Shown: positions 34,357 through 43,519 of the stretch, piece by piece | Layout: each line of letters opens with the position of its first letter | How positions within the stretch are numbered: the stretch's first letter is position 1 | From: Kovacikia minuta CCNUW1 | Lineage (GTDB): Bacteria > Cyanobacteriota > Cyanobacteriia > Leptolyngbyales > Leptolyngbyaceae | Length of the DNA: 64,000 nt | Reading direction: 5' to 3' | NCBI RefSeq assembly: GCF_020091585.1 | Contig: NZ_CP083582.1 | Span: forward strand, 3,286,001 to 3,350,000 | Position numbers and translations under genes: made by a program | The notes under the pieces: generated by a model | What the model was told of the DNA's origin: nothing | The model's input: the letters and a program-made list of their open reading frames with translations, nothing else | The model's database searches: none

Positions 34357-36381
34357 TTAGCGTCCCAATCTCTGCCGCATCTGCTGACGTAAACTGAGGG
34401 CGTGGTTGTAATCCGGTTGAATCTGGAGTGCCTTTTCTACAGAGGTGATTGCTTCCTCAAATCGCTGCAACTTCCAGAGTGCGGCTGCTCGGTTATTCCA
34501 GGCTTCGGCAAAATTTGATTTGAGCGCGATCGCCTTGTCAAAAGCAACCACTGCCTCGCTGGGGCGGTCTAATAGTAACAGCGAGGTTCCTCGATTACTC
34601 CAGGCTTCGGCAAAGTCTGGCTTGAGGGCGATCGCTTTGTCATATAAAGCTAAAGCTTCCTGGTGGCGCTTTTGTTGATCCAGGGCAAATCCCTTACTCC
34701 ATAGAGCTTCCGGATAGTTGGGTTGCAGGGAAATAGCTTTGTCGCAGGCAGCAAGCGCAGCATCGGGCTGTTTCAAAGCATTAAGGCTGTAGCAGCGACC
34801 CCAATAGGCTGAAGCATCATTTGATTGACTCGCGATCGCCTGATCATAGGCAACCACTGCTTTCTGATAACGCTTTGCTTGTCGTAGTTGATCGGCCTGA
34901 TGCAACAGTTCTGTAGCCTGAGCCTCTGTATCTGGAGCGGGTGTGGCGATTGGCTTGGCAGTACTTCCGGGAGAATTGCCGGGTGGTTGAGCATCCGCTG
35001 GAGAATTCTTTGAAAGATTTTTTTCAGGATTTTTTTGACGGTCTGTTTGAGCTTTTGGATTCGAGGTTTGAGTTGGAGGGCGGACATCCGCTCGCTCTGG
35101 CTGGTTAGGACTGTTGCTTTGAACAGCTTCACCGTTGGCAACGGGGCGATCGCTCATCTGAGACGGTGAGAACGCTTTGGCTACAAAAAAAGTTGTTCCG
35201 ACAGCAAGGATTATAGCCAGGACGGGGATCGGTTTGAGTGCCTGAATTCGCATCAAAACGGAGACTGCGATGGCTGAGACAGAGGAACTCAAGGAGTTTG
35301 ACGATTTTTGGGATGGCGACCGCCGTAGGGGAAGCGTGGCTCCCGTACCAGTCTCCGGTTGCTGGGGCTGACCAGGGAGTTGTAAAGTTTGCTGTGCTGG
35401 GATCTGACTTTCAGAAGTCGATTTTGCACTGCTGGCTGAGGACTGAGCCTTTAAGTTAGGCGGTTGAGCAATCGCCTCCACCGGGATTTCAGCAGTAGCC
35501 AGCGGTAGCGAAGATGCTTCAGGGGTTACTGGCAGAGTTTGCAATGCTTCCAATGCTGCTGCTGCTGTAGCGTAACGGGCACGAAAGTCATAGCGCACCA
35601 TCTGATCAAGGATTGCTGCCAGTTCGGGGCTAACCGTTGGAGCCAGGTCATGCCAGGTAATTTCACTCGTAACCGGATCTTCATCCAAACGTTGAGGGCG
35701 TAGCCCTGTAAGTACCTGAATTCCAATCATGCCAACTGCATAAATATCACTGCTAAACCGGGGACTGCCCCCCAACTGTTCCTTCGGCATGTAACCCTGA
35801 GTTCCAATGGAAATGGTCATCGTCGGGTTAGCAGTGGAATTGGCAAACGGAGTACTGGCTTGCTTGACTGCTCCAAAATCAATCAAGACAATTCTGCTAT
35901 CTCGATCGCGACGCATCAGATTAGACGGTTTAATGTCTCGATGAATCACGTTTTGCTGATGGACAAATGTCAGCACAGATAGAATCTCTTTCAAAAGGTC
36001 AATAACCTGCGCCTCAGCCCAAGGTTTTCCTGCTTCAATTTCCTGATTCAGCAACTTTCCTTCAATCAGTTCCTGAACCAGATAAAACTCTTGATTATCC
36101 TCAAAATGTGCCAGCAGACGGGGGATTTGATCGTGATTACCCAATTGATAGAGAACGTTGGCTTCTGTATCAAATAACCGTCTTGCGGTCTTTAAACTTT
36201 CGACATCTGTTGTTTGGGGCTTAAACTGTTTCACAACACACTGGGGTTGCCCTGGTAAATGCAGGTCTTCCGCTAAGAAAGTCTGCCCAAACCCACCAAC
36301 CCCCAGGCGGCTGATGATTTTGTAGCGACCTCCTAAAGGTCGATTTGGGCTTAACTTTTGGAGCAGATGTTCCAGTCCCAT
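34357..36381 (-). CDS. Serine/threonine protein kinase with C-terminal TPR repeats
   Basis: 674 residues. The kinase domain spans roughly 20-290: glycine loop LGVGGFGQTFLA, lysine in CVVKQFKP, catalytic HRDIKPSNLM, the DFGAVK magnesium site, and the activation region GTQGYMPKEQ. A serine- and proline-rich segment, one membrane helix (PVLAIILAVGTTFFVAKAF near 390) and a linker lead to about five TPRs (YQKAVVAYDQAIAS, AALAACDKAISLQP, and so on). This is the cyanobacterial Spk layout with the TPRs on the far side of the membrane. Substrates are unknown. It converges with the PLD gene, with stops 3 bp apart. Confidence 0.93.
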   Translation of the reverse strand: MGLEHLLQKLSPNRPLGGRYKIISRLGVGGFGQTFLAEDLHLPGQPQCVVKQFKPQTTDVESLKTARRLFDTEANVLYQLGNHDQIPRLLAHFEDNQEFYLVQELIEGKLLNQEIEAGKPWAEAQVIDLLKEILSVLTFVHQQNVIHRDIKPSNLMRRDRDSRIVLIDFGAVKQASTPFANSTANPTMTISIGTQGYMPKEQLGGSPRFSSDIYAVGMIGIQVLTGLRPQRLDEDPVTSEITWHDLAPTVSPELAAILDQMVRYDFRARYATAAAALEALQTLPVTPEASSLPLATAEIPVEAIAQPPNLKAQSSASSAKSTSESQIPAQQTLQLPGQPQQPETGTGATLPLRRSPSQKSSNSLSSSVSAIAVSVLMRIQALKPIPVLAIILAVGTTFFVAKAFSPSQMSDRPVANGEAVQSNSPNQPERADVRPPTQTSNPKAQTDRQKNPEKNLSKNSPADAQPPGNSPGSTAKPIATPAPDTEAQATELLHQADQLRQAKRYQKAVVAYDQAIASQSNDASAYWGRCYSLNALKQPDAALAACDKAISLQPNYPEALWSKGFALDQQKRHQEALALYDKAIALKPDFAEAWSNRGTSLLLLDRPSEAVVAFDKAIALKSNFAEAWNNRAAALWKLQRFEEAITSVEKALQIQPDYNHALSLRQQMRQRLGR

Positions 36382-36693
36382 AGGTTTTATTATTAAGGCA
36401 GAGGTCTGCTTGGATTGTTGACTGTCTATTCACAAATACGGTTCCAAATATAAAAATCCAGATAGGGGCAGTAACTGATGTCGGTGGCAGGGAAGAAATC
36501 GCCAGCAGCAAAGGGTTTCAATCACTTAAGAGGCCCTAACCCTTGGGGCTAATGCTTGTAAAGATTAAATAAAGTAATGATATTGGGCAAAAATTTTGAA
36601 TGAGGAATGGTGAATTAGATAATTGGTCATTGGTCATTGCTCGTTGAGATTGTCATCTGACATTTAACATCTCACCCTTATCCCCCATCCCCC
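36382..36693. other. Intergenic region upstream of the kinase and small lipoprotein genes
   Basis: 312 bp between divergent genes, AT-rich, with short ATTGGTCATTG repeats near 36620-36640. No structure strong enough to annotate was seen. Confidence 0.4.
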
Positions 36694-36933
36694 ATGTCAA
36701 AATTCATCATTCCTGTTCTGCTTCTCCTGGTTAGCTGTGCCGCAGGTTGTACGGCAAAAGCCCCTCAAACGCAAACCAGCCCTCAGTCACCAGCGGCTTC
36801 CCCCTCTCCGGCTGGGTTGGCTCCTATAAATAAAGCCAAAAATACGGCAAAAGAGGCGCAACAAAAAGCCCTCGAACGGGAACAGATGAATCCGGAAGCA
36901 CAGCCCAGCCAAACACCTAATCAATCAAATTGA
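36694..36933 (+). CDS. Small lipoprotein
   Basis: 79 residues. MSKFIIPVLLLLVSCAAGC is a lipoprotein signal with the lipidated cysteine at 19. The rest is low-complexity Pro, Ser, Thr, Gln and Ala with one amphipathic helix (NKAKNTAKEAQQKALEREQ). Its stop codon lies 15 bp before the preferred start of the oxidoreductase gene, suggesting they are cotranscribed. Function unknown. Confidence 0.7.
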   Translation: MSKFIIPVLLLLVSCAAGCTAKAPQTQTSPQSPAASPSPAGLAPINKAKNTAKEAQQKALEREQMNPEAQPSQTPNQSN

Positions 36934-36947
36934 TGCGATTGAATAGC

Positions 36948-37952
36948 ATGAAAGCGATCGTTCTAGAAAAGACTGGTGGCTTGGATGTGCTGGCGGTAAC
37001 CCAGGTGCCAACGCCGCAACCAGGGGCGAATGAGGTGTTGATCCGGATTCACTGTGTGGGTGTGAATTACGCGGATATCCTGTCGCGTCAGGGGCTTTAC
37101 AATTGGGCGAACAAAATACCCTATATTCTGGGGCTGGAAAGTAGTGGTACGGTAGCCGCGATCGGTTCCAATGTGCGCAAGTTTGAGGTGGGCGATCGGG
37201 TGGTTGTGGGATCTAAAAATGGCAACTATGCCGAGTTTATTGTTCAACCAGAGGATGGAGTTTTACCTGCCCCAGAAACCCTGGATTTTCCCGAACTTGC
37301 CTGTCTTTGTGGTAACTGGATGACTGCCTGGATCGCCTTGTTTGAACTGGCACGGATGCGCTCCGGAGAAATTGCCCTGATCCAATCGGGGGCAGGGGGT
37401 GTGGGAACGGCAGCAATCCAACTTGCAGTATCTTTGGGAATGCGGGTCTATGCCACCAGCAGCACACCCGGCAAAATGGAATACATTCGATCGCTCGGTG
37501 CCACACCGCTCAGTTACGAAGAGTTTGATGGCGTTCTGGCAACCCACCCACCCGATTTCATCCTCGAAAGTGTTGGGGGTGAGGTGCATCGTAGAAGTTT
37601 AAACCTGTTAGCCCCTTTGGGCAGACTGGTGACGATCGGAGCCTCCAGCATCCGTGTCAATCAACTCAATCCCTTCTCCTGGTACAACGCCTGGAGAAAC
37701 CTTCCTAAAGTTTCCTCAAAAGATCTAAATTCGCAGGCTTATATGACGCTCCACGTTGGCTTTCTGCTGGAAGACCACCGGGAAAGAATCGTTCCCATCT
37801 GGACCCGCATGGTTGAATATATGACGGAACACGGATTAAAGCCGATCGTCCAACCCGCATTCATCTATCCCATGTCGGAAGTCAGAACCGCCCATCAAGT
37901 GATTGAAACCCGCAAAAATATCGGCAAAGTCATTCTTGATCCTTCCCGTTAA
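36948..37952 (+). CDS. Zinc-type alcohol dehydrogenase/quinone reductase family (MDR) oxidoreductase
   Basis: About 335 residues from the ATG at 36948, giving the classic MKAIVLEKTGG start. Two earlier starts add only a few codons. Motifs: VLIRIHCVGVNYADILSRQG, GLESSGTVAAIGSNV, GDRVVVG, and the NADPH loop ALIQSGAGGVGTAAIQLA. The zinc-binding cysteine cluster of true alcohol dehydrogenases is missing, so this belongs to the quinone oxidoreductase/VAT-1-like branch. Substrate not known. Confidence 0.88.
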   Translation: MKAIVLEKTGGLDVLAVTQVPTPQPGANEVLIRIHCVGVNYADILSRQGLYNWANKIPYILGLESSGTVAAIGSNVRKFEVGDRVVVGSKNGNYAEFIVQPEDGVLPAPETLDFPELACLCGNWMTAWIALFELARMRSGEIALIQSGAGGVGTAAIQLAVSLGMRVYATSSTPGKMEYIRSLGATPLSYEEFDGVLATHPPDFILESVGGEVHRRSLNLLAPLGRLVTIGASSIRVNQLNPFSWYNAWRNLPKVSSKDLNSQAYMTLHVGFLLEDHRERIVPIWTRMVEYMTEHGLKPIVQPAFIYPMSEVRTAHQVIETRKNIGKVILDPSR

Positions 37953-37985
37953 ACCCTTTCCTACTCTTTATTGTCAACTCAAAAC

Positions 37986-39185
37986 TTAAAACTCAAAACT
38001 TAAAACTTCTTTTACCGTCGGTCTGACTTTGCTGACCATTTTCCGCGAGAGGCGTAGGTTCAAATTTTGTTCCTCTGCCCATTCTTGCAACAGACGATAA
38101 AACATTTGCCGATCGTCTGTCTTCAGAACAGCCGTTTGATCGGCGGTTTCAATGACGTAGGGGTAGCCTCCCCCAATAATGACCTCACAGCGAACCCAGT
38201 CGATAATCTTTTCATGCAGATTTGCATCATAAATCCAGGTGGGAATTTCCAGGCGGACGGGCGGACCGTCGTGGGTTTTCAGGTAGGTGAAAGCAATGTG
38301 GTTGGAGATGCCTGCGGGATAGTGTGTGAGAATTCCGGGTCGTCTACATCGAAACAGGGGAGTACGATCGCCCCACTGCATCAACTTCCAGAGCAAGGGG
38401 GCATCATGAATTGAATCCACTTCTGGCAGGCGATACAGCCGTTGCAGCATCAAGGTTAAATCGCGGGCATAGGAGGTATCGATGTAACTAACCAACGGCA
38501 CCCGATATTTTTCACTCGCTTGCAGCAATTGAACCACGCAGTTGGTATAGAGTTGGCGGGTTTCTTCATCAAATGCTTCGGCAAAGGTCACAATCAAAGA
38601 ACCATCAAGGAATGCCAGACAATTGGGCCGGTTTGCGCGATCGTGCATGTAGCGAACTAACCGCTGGGTTTCCATCTGAAAGCGACGCATATTCACAGCT
38701 CGATCGACCGGTTCCCCGCTGCTGCTGACTTTAAGATCGTTAGGAGTCATCACATCCACTTCAATGTCTTTTTCGTACTGCCCGTCAGATGTGTGAAAAT
38801 TTTCAAACCAGCCAATTTGAACCAGTGCGACGGGAATCGACAGATCCTTACCGGGATAAATTTGGGAACCATCTACGGCAAAGGTTGCCACCCCAGTCAA
38901 GCGATCGCGCACCCACTGGTGGCTTTGCTCTCGGCTCTGCCAAACCAGCCCTGAGGGAATTACCCAGTTGGGACAATGCTCACAGATTTCTAAGGGTTCG
39001 GCACCGCGATCGTTGGCAACAAAAAGATTCAGCCGCTCCATCAAATCATCGGTAGATTCCTGCGATGCCTGTTGTAATGCTGTTCGATATCTTTCCAATG
39101 CTTGCAGTGCTGCCTTATCGAACGTTTCAAAATCAGCCCGTTTTTTATTCAGCAGGGTCAGAATCTGGGATGGCTTGAGGGGCAT
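37986..39185 (-). CDS. NurA-domain nuclease
   Basis: 399 residues. NurA works with the HerA helicase in DNA end resection in archaea, and is widespread in cyanobacteria. The core is shown by FAVDGSQIYPG, where the aspartate binds metal, CLAFLDGSLIVTF, and VSYIDTSYARDLTLML. A C-terminal helical segment ends the protein. No herA is within view, which is usual for cyanobacterial NurA. A 25-bp tandem duplication lies immediately upstream of the start. Confidence 0.85.
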   Translation of the reverse strand: MPLKPSQILTLLNKKRADFETFDKAALQALERYRTALQQASQESTDDLMERLNLFVANDRGAEPLEICEHCPNWVIPSGLVWQSREQSHQWVRDRLTGVATFAVDGSQIYPGKDLSIPVALVQIGWFENFHTSDGQYEKDIEVDVMTPNDLKVSSSGEPVDRAVNMRRFQMETQRLVRYMHDRANRPNCLAFLDGSLIVTFAEAFDEETRQLYTNCVVQLLQASEKYRVPLVSYIDTSYARDLTLMLQRLYRLPEVDSIHDAPLLWKLMQWGDRTPLFRCRRPGILTHYPAGISNHIAFTYLKTHDGPPVRLEIPTWIYDANLHEKIIDWVRCEVIIGGGYPYVIETADQTAVLKTDDRQMFYRLLQEWAEEQNLNLRLSRKMVSKVRPTVKEVLSFEF

Positions 39186-39235
39186 GGGCGGAGAATTGCG
39201 AGTGATGAATGGGCGGAGAATTGCGAGTGATGAAT
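39186..39235. repeat. 25-bp tandem duplication before nurA
   Basis: Two perfect tandem copies of a 25-base unit (GGGCGGAGAATTGCGAGTGATGAAT), followed by GATGAATGATGG. It lies immediately upstream of the start of the NurA-type gene on the minus strand. Probably slippage in non-coding DNA. Confidence 0.75.
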
Positions 39236-39267
39236 GATGAATGATGGATTGGAAATTGGTAACTCAC

Positions 39268-39378
39268 ATCTTGCACCATTCTCAATAAGGGTAGAGAAAC
39301 CGGGTTTCTAAACCAAATATCAAGGGTTTCACGCATTGATTCTCGCAAGAAACCCGGTTTCTGAGACTGCTGCAAGAT
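39268..39378. repeat. Dispersed hairpin element, copy 5
   Basis: Perfect 15-bp arms AGAAACCGGGTTTCT (39295-39309) and AGAAACCCGGTTTCT (39348-39362), enclosed by outer ATCTTGCA and TGCAAGAT arms. These add up to a larger hairpin of about 110 bp. The inner arms are identical to those of copy 4, the strongest case for a mobile or copied element. Confidence 0.75.
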
Positions 39379-39420
39379 CTCAGGTAACTAACTTGTTCGC
39401 CGATCTCCTGCCACCTCCAT

Positions 39421-40120
39421 CTATTCCTTATCTGTTCTTTTGACCCAGACTCCCCGCAGTCCTGCTGCCCGTGCTGCCTGGTAGTCTTCTTCGTAGCTAT
39501 CGCCGATGTGCCATGCCAGTTCGGGGGGGCACTGGTGTTTTTGCAGGGCGATCGCGAAGATTTGGGGGTCAGGTTTGGCGGCTCCTGCTTCTGAGGAAAT
39601 GGTAACTGAGGAAAAAAAGTTGGCAAGTTCGAGGGACTGCAACACCGAGTAAAGGCGAGAGTCAAAGTTAGACAAAATTCCCAGTTGAATGCCCGATTTC
39701 TGCCAGTTTGTCCAGGGCAGGCAGTACATCTGGGTAAATAATCCAGGGTTCAGCAGTGGCAAAGTGGGAATACAGCTCGGTGAAAAATTCTCCAAAATTC
39801 GAGAATTGGTGGAGTGCCCCTGCTTGTTTAAAGGTCTGGGTCGTAATTGCTAACCACCATGCCAACTCTTTTGCTTGAATTTCTGCCACATCGTTGATAC
39901 CTGGAAAAGCGGGAGTTCCTGCGGCTCGAAAACTCTGAAAAAAAGCCTGATTCAAGGTGGTAGCCCGAACTTCAACGCCAAATCGTCGGGCAATATCCCG
40001 ATACACTTCGCCGACACTTCCTTTGACGCCAAATAAAGTTCCTACAGCGTCTAAAAAAATGACCTGAGGCGGAGAGTTTTGAGTTTTAGGTTTTGAGTTT
40101 TGAATTTTGAGTTGGGTCAT
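39421..40120 (-). CDS. HAD-superfamily hydrolase (one frameshift)
   Basis: A phosphatase-type HAD protein of about 230 residues when joined. The N-terminal half has FLDAVGTLFG (the DxxGT nucleophile motif), TPAFPGIND and the cap. The C-terminal half has LGILSNFDSRL (motif II), AAKPDPQIFAIAL (motif III) and HIGDSYEEDYQAARAAG (motif IV). The two halves are in different frames. Removing one A from the GAAA at 39697-39699 restores ALDKLAESGIQLGILSN. The predicted start is the ATG at 40118-40120 within a repeat-rich stretch. Substrate is unknown. Confidence 0.8.
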
Positions 40121-40211
40121 GGTCCTGGGGCAGGGGTTGTTGGAGATTATCACCTAAAACCTATCGCCTGACACGTATTCCCTTCCGCCCTCTACTTCCT
40201 GACCCCGACCC

Positions 40212-41417
40212 CTACTTCCTGTCAAAGATTGAAAGTGCTTCAAGAATCGGTTGGGTAATCCAATTGACACCCACGCGCACCTGGTGATCCAGCGTTGGCA
40301 TGCGGTACAAATACGCCAGCCGCCGGGCAACGTAGGCAAAGGGACCATCCAGTTTCAATCCCAGGGCGGTTAAGGTGGCGTTGTCTACGCCCAGGGTCAT
40401 CATTTCTCCCAGGTTTTGGTAACGGAATGGCAGGAGGGGACGATCGGTGAGAGATGCCCACAAATTCCAGCCTGCATATTCTGCCTGTTGAAGGGCAACC
40501 TGAGCAGTGCCAGGAACCTGTTGCCCATCGGCATCCTTGCAGTCCGCCAGGTCACCCAGGGCAAAGATCTCTGGCTGGTCAATGGCTTGCAGGGTTGGGG
40601 TGACGGTAACCTGCCCGCGGCCGTTTTTCTTTAGAGGGAGTGTCTCAATGATTTCCGCAATCCGGGTTCCTACCGTCCAAAGCACAATATCTACGGGAAT
40701 CGTGTCTACTTTGCCTTTGTAGCTAAGGGAGAGGTTGTCTGCTGCGATCGTTTCTACACCTGTTTCCAAATCAAGCCAGATACCCCGTGCTTCCAATGCC
40801 TTCGATGCCGTTTCGCGATTGAATTCTGTAGAAGTTCGCAAAATCTGGTCTGCCTGCTCAATCAGGCGAATTCTGCCCCGCTCCTGAAGTCGATCCGCCA
40901 GTTTGCACCCCAACTCAACGCCGGAGTAACCCGCTCCCACGATCGCAATCCGAATCTTTTCTGCTTCCGACTCTTCTAGAATTCGCAGGCGTTCCTCCAG
41001 GCGATAGGCATCGTTAATGGTTCGAAATAGGAAGGCATGTTCTGCTGCACCGGGCACCTGATCAAGCGGCGTGTCTCCACCCAATGCCAGCACCAGTCGA
41101 TCGTAGGGGAGGTCAGGTCCGTTCTGCAAATGAACTTCTTTCGCTTCCAGGTCAATTCCGCTCACCATGCTCTGATAAAACCGAACTCCTGTTCCCGCTA
41201 GCAGCTCCGAAAAGGGGGGGGCAATTTCCCAGGATTGCAATTCTCCCGTCATCAACTCATACAGTAGCGGCGAGAAAAGAAAGCGATCGCAGCGATCGAC
41301 CAGGATAATTTCTGGCTGTTCCTGTTTAGCCCACGGTAGCTGGCTCAGACGCAGGGCTGTGTAGAGACCACCAAAGCCCCCACCCAAAATGCAGATACGA
41401 ACAGGTTGTTGAGTCAT
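40212..41417 (-). CDS. Type II NADH dehydrogenase (NDH-2)
   Basis: 401 residues from the ATG at 41415-41417. A single-subunit flavoenzyme that passes electrons from NAD(P)H to quinone without pumping protons. Two nucleotide-binding folds are visible: FAD in ICILGGGFGGLYTAL, and NAD in IRIAIVGAGYSGVELG. The FAD-binding C-terminal motif is in EIFALGDLADC. The C-terminal region is helical and membrane-associated. Cyanobacteria carry several of these (NdbA, NdbB and NdbC types). I cannot say which. Confidence 0.92.
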   Translation of the reverse strand: MTQQPVRICILGGGFGGLYTALRLSQLPWAKQEQPEIILVDRCDRFLFSPLLYELMTGELQSWEIAPPFSELLAGTGVRFYQSMVSGIDLEAKEVHLQNGPDLPYDRLVLALGGDTPLDQVPGAAEHAFLFRTINDAYRLEERLRILEESEAEKIRIAIVGAGYSGVELGCKLADRLQERGRIRLIEQADQILRTSTEFNRETASKALEARGIWLDLETGVETIAADNLSLSYKGKVDTIPVDIVLWTVGTRIAEIIETLPLKKNGRGQVTVTPTLQAIDQPEIFALGDLADCKDADGQQVPGTAQVALQQAEYAGWNLWASLTDRPLLPFRYQNLGEMMTLGVDNATLTALGLKLDGPFAYVARRLAYLYRMPTLDHQVRVGVNWITQPILEALSIFDRK

Positions 41418-41606
41418 GGATTCTAATCGAACCATTGAGTTTAATGAGGAAGCACCCTTTCAGGATAGCAATTCGGTAGGGAGTGGGGTTAACCCCTGTG
41501 AGATTCGCTGACATTGCACTGCGAAGGGTTTAAGATGTTAGCGCGAATGAGTTCCCGTTGAATTGTCACTTGCCCAGCAGACTTACTCGCTCATAGGACA
41601 AGGTTG

Positions 41607-42713
41607 ATGGCTATACAACTTAAGGTCACTCAAGATACCACCTTTAAACAAACCACTGAAGATTCTGCGAAATTGCCACCTGAATACAAAGTTGCGATCG
41701 CCGCTGGCAGAGTATTCGACATTCACTCCTGGAAAACAGTTAATCCTAACTATCTCAGGGTCGCGTTGTTGTCAGAGACGCTGGGTGACCCTCCCCGCAA
41801 CACTTGGTTTGTCTACATTCCCCATGTTCAACTGGTTCAACCTGCTAGCGTTAAGGTCATTCAAACAACGACCTTGAAGCAGTCCACGGCTGATTCTTCG
41901 CAACTCCCAGCCGCGGATAAGGTGCAGATTGCTGCTGGCAGAGTGATTAACCTCCAGTCTTGGGCAACCGCTGCTAACAATCATCTCAAGCTAGCGCTAT
42001 TGTGGGATTCGTTGGGAACTCCTCCCCGTAATACCTGGTATGTCTATCGACCCCACGTTCAGTTCATTAATCAACAACCCAAGGTGGTTCCCCCGCCTCC
42101 GCCTGCTCCAGAACCAGGGGCATTGCCAATCACCAAACGCCTGAATGTGCCCTATAAAAGCCAGCTTGATAATGCCCTCAATCCCACTGGAGCCTGTAAT
42201 GTGACCACGTTTGCAATGGTTATGACTTATTTTCAAATTAGAGGGACGACGGGGGTAGGGCAGTTGGAGGACGAGTTGTATCAATACATGGAGAACAATG
42301 GCTTGAGTCGTTGGGACCCGGATGATTTGGCAACCATGTCCCGCAATTATGGGTTAGTAAATGACTTTACAAAGCGGGGCAGCCTATCGGATATTCGGAA
42401 GGCGATCGCAGAAGGACGCCCCTGCATCATCCACGGCTATTTCACCACCTTTGGACACATCATTGTGGTGCGTGGTTATGATCAGTACGGATTTTTTGTG
42501 AATGATCCCTATGGAGAGTGGACCTCATCCGGTTACCGGAATGATTTGTCGGGACAAAATCTCCACTATTCCAATGCGTTGATCCAAACTAAATGTTCTC
42601 CGGAGGGCGAAGATTTTATCTGGTTGCACCGTTTAGCAAAACGCACTGCCTTACGTTCCGTTACCCAATCCTTAACCACTGGACTGAATAACCTGTTTCG
42701 AGCGGATGGATAA
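41607..42713 (+). CDS. C39-type cysteine peptidase with two N-terminal SH3-like repeats
   Basis: 368 residues from ATG 41607. Two copies of a 70-residue repeat come first: KVTQDTTFKQTTEDSAKL...RNTWFVYIPHVQLV and KVIQTTTLKQSTADSSQL...RNTWYVYRPHVQFI. A proline-rich linker leads to a C39_2 papain-like peptidase domain. Its catalytic Cys is in PTGACNVTTFAMVM, the His in FGHIIVVRGY, and the Asp or Asn in VNDPYGEW. There is no signal peptide. No ABC exporter partner is adjacent, so it is not a bacteriocin-exporter domain. The substrate may be cell-wall material or a toxin. Confidence 0.85.
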   Translation: MAIQLKVTQDTTFKQTTEDSAKLPPEYKVAIAAGRVFDIHSWKTVNPNYLRVALLSETLGDPPRNTWFVYIPHVQLVQPASVKVIQTTTLKQSTADSSQLPAADKVQIAAGRVINLQSWATAANNHLKLALLWDSLGTPPRNTWYVYRPHVQFINQQPKVVPPPPPAPEPGALPITKRLNVPYKSQLDNALNPTGACNVTTFAMVMTYFQIRGTTGVGQLEDELYQYMENNGLSRWDPDDLATMSRNYGLVNDFTKRGSLSDIRKAIAEGRPCIIHGYFTTFGHIIVVRGYDQYGFFVNDPYGEWTSSGYRNDLSGQNLHYSNALIQTKCSPEGEDFIWLHRLAKRTALRSVTQSLTTGLNNLFRADG

Positions 42714-42727
42714 ACCGCGACAAGCAA

Positions 42728-43231
42728 CTACTCAGCGTTTTTAGAATGCCAATCCACTCGGTTTAAGCGGTAGATGAAGCAATCATCTTCACCAAACTGG
42801 CGGCGATCGACACGTCGGAACCCCAGTCGTTCGTAGAAGCGATGGACGCGAGTATTGCTCACTAAGGGATCAACAAGAACAGCGGTTACAGATGGATCAA
42901 TAAAGCATCGGGTAAGGGCAAGTTGCATCATTTTCGTTCCATATCCTTTACCTAAATCAGTGGGTTCGCCAATCCAGATATCAATAGCGCGAAGATTGTC
43001 AGTAACCTTTCCCCAGTAATGGCTTTCCTCACGAGCGGGATCGATAATTTGGATAAATCCAATCGGTCTTGCCTCGATTTCTGCAATCAACTGTTCTCGC
43101 CAGTCAGGCTTACGATCGAGTTCCACTGCCCAATGCCAGTCATCGTTTGGGTCTGAAGCAATTACATGAGGTTGCTCATCCCAGTGCTGTAGGAGTTCCA
43201 AATCAGCAATGGTGGCAGGGCGTAAGTTCAT
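42728..43231 (-). CDS. GNAT-family N-acetyltransferase, AAC(6')-like
   Basis: 167 residues from an internal ATG near 43231 (MNLRPATIADLELLQHWDEQ). The longer frame adds unrelated sequence. The GNAT fold is shown by IWIGEPTDLGKGYGTKMMQLAL, the acetyl-CoA-binding R/Q-x-x-G-x-G/A segment, and VSNTRVHRFYERLGFRRV. The layout resembles the AAC(6')/RimJ-like group. It could acetylate an aminoglycoside or a protein N terminus. I do not infer resistance. Confidence 0.82.
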   Translation of the reverse strand: MNLRPATIADLELLQHWDEQPHVIASDPNDDWHWAVELDRKPDWREQLIAEIEARPIGFIQIIDPAREESHYWGKVTDNLRAIDIWIGEPTDLGKGYGTKMMQLALTRCFIDPSVTAVLVDPLVSNTRVHRFYERLGFRRVDRRQFGEDDCFIYRLNRVDWHSKNAE

Positions 43232-43519
43232 CTGGCTAATAGCAGGGTTAGTGAACGACAATATCTTAGAATCATCCTGATCTCCTGGACAATTTCTGGA
43301 AAGTTTTAAGAATGTAATTCCTTTACCCGATCGCCAATTGCTGCAATCTTCCGTTGACATCCTGGCTGCTCCTCATCAAAGTCACCCTTTCAGTTCAGGT
43401 AACGCCTTCCTGCTAAACGATTTGATTCTTGTGGCACTATCAAATTCTTGAGCTGAGTTTTTGTGCTGCAAATTGGTACGCCGATGAAAATGCATACAAT
43501 CAGAACAAGATGAGTTGGA

